Shown here in pieces: positions 6,256-8,559 of a stretch of DNA of 8,559 nucleotides; within the stretch, counting starts at the first letter, position 1, and each line of letters begins with the position of its first letter. This stretch comes from Paracoccaceae bacterium (GTDB taxonomy: Bacteria; Pseudomonadota; Alphaproteobacteria; Rhodobacterales; Rhodobacteraceae). The notes under the pieces are model-generated. The model did not search any database. It was not told the origin of the DNA and worked only from the letters and a program-made list of their open reading frames with translations. The DNA lies in contig JAMWZF010000117.1 in the NCBI GenBank assembly GCA_024304875.1, positions 1 to 8,559 on the forward strand. Direction: 5' to 3'. The position numbers and the translations under genes are program-made.

Positions 6256-6281
6256 AACGCCGGTCAGGCGGTACAGGTTCC
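6256..6281 (-). promoter_or_regulatory. EcfG (general stress response) type promoter of the 38-aa gene
   Basis: On the minus strand GGAAC (6281-6277), exactly 17 bases, then CGTT (6259-6256). It has the same architecture as the hemerythrin promoter. It lies in the 67-base gap after aspS. Transcription would start near 6250-6247, leaving a leader of about 20 bases that includes the GGAGGA site. The match is direct; the sigma factor is inferred. Confidence 0.7.
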
Positions 6282-6295
6282 CGCGGGCGGCGGCC

Positions 6296-8080
6296 TTACG
6301 CCTCCGGCTTCACCACCCGGATGTTCAGCTCGCGCAGCTGTTCGTTCGTCGGCTCGGAGGGAGCGCCCATCATCAGGTCCTCGGCCCGCTGGTTCATCGG
6401 GAAGAGGATCACCTCGCGGATGTTGTCCTCGTCCGCCAGCAGCATGACCGTCCGGTCGATGCCCAAGGCACAGCCGCCGTGGGGCGGGGCGCCGTAGGAG
6501 AAGGCGGTGTAGAGGCCGCCGAACCGCGCCTTGACCTCCTCCTCGCCGTAGCCGGCGATCTCGAAGGCCTTCAGCATCACCTCGGGCTTGTGGTTCCGGA
6601 TCGCGCCGGAGACCAGCTCGTAGCCGTTGCAGGCCAGATCATACTGGTAGCCCTTCACTTGCAGCGGGTCGCCCATCAGCGCGTCCATGCCCCCTTGCGG
6701 CATGGAGAAGGGGTTGTGCTCGAAGTCGATCTCGCCGGTTTCTGCGTCCTTCTCGTAGATCGGGAAGTCCACGATCCAGGCGAAGGCGAAGCGGTCCTGC
6801 TCGGTCAGCCCCAGCTCGGCGCCGATCACGTCGCGGGCGCGGCCGGCCACCTTGATGAAGGAGGACTGCTTGCCGCCGAGGAAGAAGGCCGCATCGCCCG
6901 TGCCGAGGCCGAGCTGCTGGCGGATCGCCTCGGTCCGCTCGGGGCCGATGTTCTTGGCCAGCGGGCCGGCGGCTTCCATGCCATCGTCGCCGTCGCGCCA
7001 GAAGATGTAGCCCATCCCCGGCAGCCCTTCCTTTTGGGCGAAGGCATTCATCCGGTCGCAGAACTTGCGGCTGCCGCCGGTCGGCGCGGGGATGGCGCGG
7101 ACCTCTGTGCCGTCCTGCTCCAGCAGCTTGGCGAAGATCGCGAAGCCCGAGCCGCGGAAATGGTCCGAGCAGTCCTGCATCTCGATCGGGTTGCGCAGGT
7201 CCGGCTTGTCGGTGCCGTATTTCGCCATGGCCTCGGCGTAGGGGATCTGCGGCCAGGTCTCGGGCGCGTCCACCTTGCGGCCGCCGCCGAACTCCTCGAA
7301 CACCCCCGCGATCACGGGGGCGACCGTGTCGAAGACGTCCTGCTGCTCGACGAAGCTCATCTCGAGGTCGAGCTGGTAGAAGTCGGTGGGCGAGCGGTCG
7401 GCGCGGGGGTCCTCGTCCCGGAAACAGGGGGCGATCTGGAAATACTTGTCGAAGCCCGAGACCATCAGCAGCTGCTTGAACTGCTGGGGCGCCTGCGGGA
7501 GAGCGTAGAACTTGCCCGGGTGCAGGCGGGACGGCACGAGAAAGTCGCGGGCGCCCTCGGGCGACGACGCCGTGATGATCGGCGTCTGGTACTCGCGGAA
7601 GTCCTGGTCCCACATCCGCTTGCGGATGCTCGCCACGACGTCCGAGCGCAGGGTCATGTTCCGCTGCATCACCTCGCGCCGCAGGTCGAGGTAGCGGTAC
7701 CGCAGGCGCGTCTCCTCGGGGTATTCCTGGTCGCCGAAGACCATGAGGGGCAATTCGCCCGCCTGGCCGAGGACCTCCATGTCGCGGATGAAGACCTCGA
7801 TCTCGCCGGTGGGCAGCTTGGGGTTCACAAGCTCGGGCGTCCGGGCGAGGACCTCGCCGTCGATGCGGATGCACCATTCCGAGCGCACCTTTTCCAGCTC
7901 TGCGAAGACCGGACTGTCGCTGTCCGCGATGACCTGGGTGATGCCGTAGTGGTCGCGCAGGTCGATGAAGAGGACGCCCCCGTGATCGCGCACCCGGTGC
8001 ACCCAGCCGGACAGGCGGACGGTCTCGCCCACGTTGGCGGCGGTCAGGTCGGCGCAGGTGTGGCTGCGGTAGGCGTGCAT
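6296..8080 (-). CDS. aspS: Aspartate--tRNA ligase, bacterial type (probably Asp/Asn non-discriminating)
   Basis: A 594-aa class II aminoacyl-tRNA synthetase charging tRNA with aspartate in the cytoplasm; full length for the bacterial type. Order: OB-fold anticodon domain (about 1-105, LSGWVHRVRDHGG 23-35), class II core from about 120 with TPIITASSPEGARDF (166-180), motif 2 CFRDEDPRADR (219-229) and DFYQLDLEMSF (233-243), the inserted GAD domain (about 290-420), and motif 3 GCALGIDRTVML (536-547). H33 in RDHGG aligns with His31 of Pseudomonas aeruginosa AspRS, a residue linked to charging both tRNA-Asp and tRNA-Asn; E. coli has Leu there. With GatCAB this would supply Asn-tRNA. The frame is open to 8125, but ATG 8080 has AAGGA 7 bases ahead and similarity starts at HAYRSHTCA. 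A 38-aa gene with its own promoter follows. Identity is certain; dual specificity is inference. Confidence 0.97.
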   Translation of the reverse strand: MHAYRSHTCADLTAANVGETVRLSGWVHRVRDHGGVLFIDLRDHYGITQVIADSDSPVFAELEKVRSEWCIRIDGEVLARTPELVNPKLPTGEIEVFIRDMEVLGQAGELPLMVFGDQEYPEETRLRYRYLDLRREVMQRNMTLRSDVVASIRKRMWDQDFREYQTPIITASSPEGARDFLVPSRLHPGKFYALPQAPQQFKQLLMVSGFDKYFQIAPCFRDEDPRADRSPTDFYQLDLEMSFVEQQDVFDTVAPVIAGVFEEFGGGRKVDAPETWPQIPYAEAMAKYGTDKPDLRNPIEMQDCSDHFRGSGFAIFAKLLEQDGTEVRAIPAPTGGSRKFCDRMNAFAQKEGLPGMGYIFWRDGDDGMEAAGPLAKNIGPERTEAIRQQLGLGTGDAAFFLGGKQSSFIKVAGRARDVIGAELGLTEQDRFAFAWIVDFPIYEKDAETGEIDFEHNPFSMPQGGMDALMGDPLQVKGYQYDLACNGYELVSGAIRNHKPEVMLKAFEIAGYGEEEVKARFGGLYTAFSYGAPPHGGCALGIDRTVMLLADEDNIREVILFPMNQRAEDLMMGAPSEPTNEQLRELNIRVVKPEA

Positions 8081-8118
8081 GGGGCGGTCCTTTTCGGGGT
8101 CTGTCGTGCGGCCCGGCG

Positions 8119-8147
8119 GATACACCGCGCACGGGGCCGGAAGTCAA
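8119..8147 (-). promoter_or_regulatory. Likely sigma-70 type promoter of aspS
   Basis: On the minus strand TTGACT (8147-8142) matches the -35 consensus in 5 of 6 bases and is followed after 17 bases by TGTATC (8124-8119), a weak -10. The start would be near 8112, giving a leader of about 30 bases that holds the AAGGA site. The strong -35 and weak -10 fit alphaproteobacterial housekeeping promoters. Confidence 0.45.
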
Positions 8148-8281
8148 GGACGGAAGGGCCGGCGGACCCGGACCCGGCGCAACCGGCATCCTCCCGGGCG
8201 GCCCCGATGGACCGGCCGCATTGTTGCCACGCGCCGAACGAACTTATGACGGCCGATCCGGCGATTGCCACATTTCGCCCA

Positions 8282-8298
8282 GAATTGGACGACAATTC
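8282..8298. repeat. Inverted repeat GAATTG-N5-CAATTC
   Basis: A 6-bp dyad, GAATTG (8282-8287) and CAATTC (8293-8298), spaced by 5 bases, in the least GC-rich part of the intergenic stretch. It lies 98 bases before the favoured start of the right-hand gene. Spacing and symmetry suit a dimeric regulator, but no -35/-10 pair is evident next to it. Confidence 0.3.
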
Positions 8299-8395
8299 GC
8301 CCCAAATGCCGCCGATCCTGCTGACGCTGGGGAAGGTGTGGGACATTGACGGACGACCGACCCTGCGCTGCGGGACGACGACGAAGGACACCGGG

Positions 8396-8559
8396 ATGAG
8401 CTACTATCACCTCGACGAAATCCACGGCCAGAACGCTCGAGAGTCCACGACGCGGCTGATGAAGTCGCTCAAGGAGATCCTCAAGGAGTCCGGGGCCGAT
8501 GCGCTCATAGTTGACGGCAAGACCATTCCGCCGCGCCCCCTGCCGCCGATGCCCGCCAC
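8396..8559 (+). CDS. Partial gene of unknown function, cut by the right window edge
   Basis: The first 54 codons of an open frame running off the window. The protein begins MSYYHLDEIHGQNARES, followed by a likely helix (TRLMKSLKEILKESGADAL) and a proline-rich stretch (IPPRPLPPMPA). I do not recognise it. The ATG at 8396 is favoured by AAGGA at 8384-8388, 7 bases upstream. Codons after it mostly end in G or C, while upstream in-frame codons do so less often. In-frame ATGs also occur at 8306, 8246 and 8207 without convincing ribosome sites, so a longer protein cannot be excluded. It is divergent from aspS. No signal peptide is visible from the favoured start. Most of the gene is probably missing. 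Confidence 0.5.
   Translation, partial: MSYYHLDEIHGQNARESTTRLMKSLKEILKESGADALIVDGKTIPPRPLPPMPA

Larger units (their letters stand above)
8081..8395. other. 315-base non-coding stretch between divergent genes
   Basis: It holds the likely aspS promoter (8119-8147), then a GC-rich part, then an AT-richer island around 8240-8310 containing an inverted repeat (8282-8298). Frames crossing it have no recognisable protein similarity. On the plus strand the frame of the right-hand partial gene stays open back to at least an ATG at 8207, so part of this stretch could be its coding sequence if a far-upstream start is used. Confidence 0.6.

Noticed and set aside
6256..6273. Small inverted repeat CGCC-N5-GGCG followed by TTT on the minus strand after aspS, as an aspS terminator
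   Set aside because: The stem is only 4 bp and it falls inside the EcfG-type promoter; too weak to call.
7656..7677. GGAAC-N17-CGTC on the minus strand inside aspS
   Set aside because: It lacks the final T of the -10 element and lies within coding sequence, so it is most likely chance.
6639..8189. A 516-codon minus-strand frame overlapping aspS in another phase
   Set aside because: It is a frame shadow of aspS with Arg/Pro-rich composition; the AspRS frame is full length and uninterrupted.
8044..8425. Two minus-strand frames of 93 and 115 codons in the aspS upstream region
   Set aside because: No SD, shadow-like composition, and they overlap the start of aspS and of the right-hand gene.

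Overview
The window is GC-rich (roughly two-thirds G+C) and densely coding. Most codons end in G or C, and Shine-Dalgarno (SD) sites are clear. Protein content points to an alphaproteobacterium, most likely of the Rhodobacteraceae/Roseobacter group. The clues are a Flp-pilin-like protein of the 'TVDW' type, a DUF1800/DUF1501 pair, a bacterial-type AspRS with the RDHGG signature, and promoters fitting the alphaproteobacterial general-stress sigma factor EcfG. This placement is inference; no rRNA or other marker is present.

Layout, left to right. (1) A 60-aa Flp-pilin-like gene (+) converges on a 480-aa mannose-1-phosphate guanylyltransferase/mannose-6-phosphate isomerase (-), which makes GDP-mannose for surface polysaccharide. 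(2) Upstream of it on the same strand lies a coupled pair: a DUF1800 protein followed by a Tat-exported DUF1501 protein, overlapping by an ATGA or nearly so. (3) Next is a 278-aa cytoplasmic-looking protein (-) joining a peptidoglycan-binding-like domain to a metzincin-like zinc protease domain. (4) Divergent from it is a 158-aa hemerythrin-domain protein (+). Converging on that gene is a 38-aa, very basic small protein (-) too short for usual ORF cut-offs. (5) aspS (-), complete at 594 aa. (6) A 315-base non-coding stretch, then the start of an unrecognised gene (+) cut by the window edge.

The most interesting signal is regulatory. The hemerythrin gene and the 38-aa gene are each preceded by a perfect GGAAC-N17-CGTT element, the consensus of EcfG-dependent general stress response promoters. 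Each element sits at the right distance from a strong SD site. The two genes face each other across one hairpin terminator, so they look like a small convergent stress-induced module between housekeeping genes. No CRISPR array, insertion sequence, tRNA or rRNA was seen. I see no wholly new multi-gene system here; the convergent stress module and the orphan metallopeptidase are the best candidates for follow-up.
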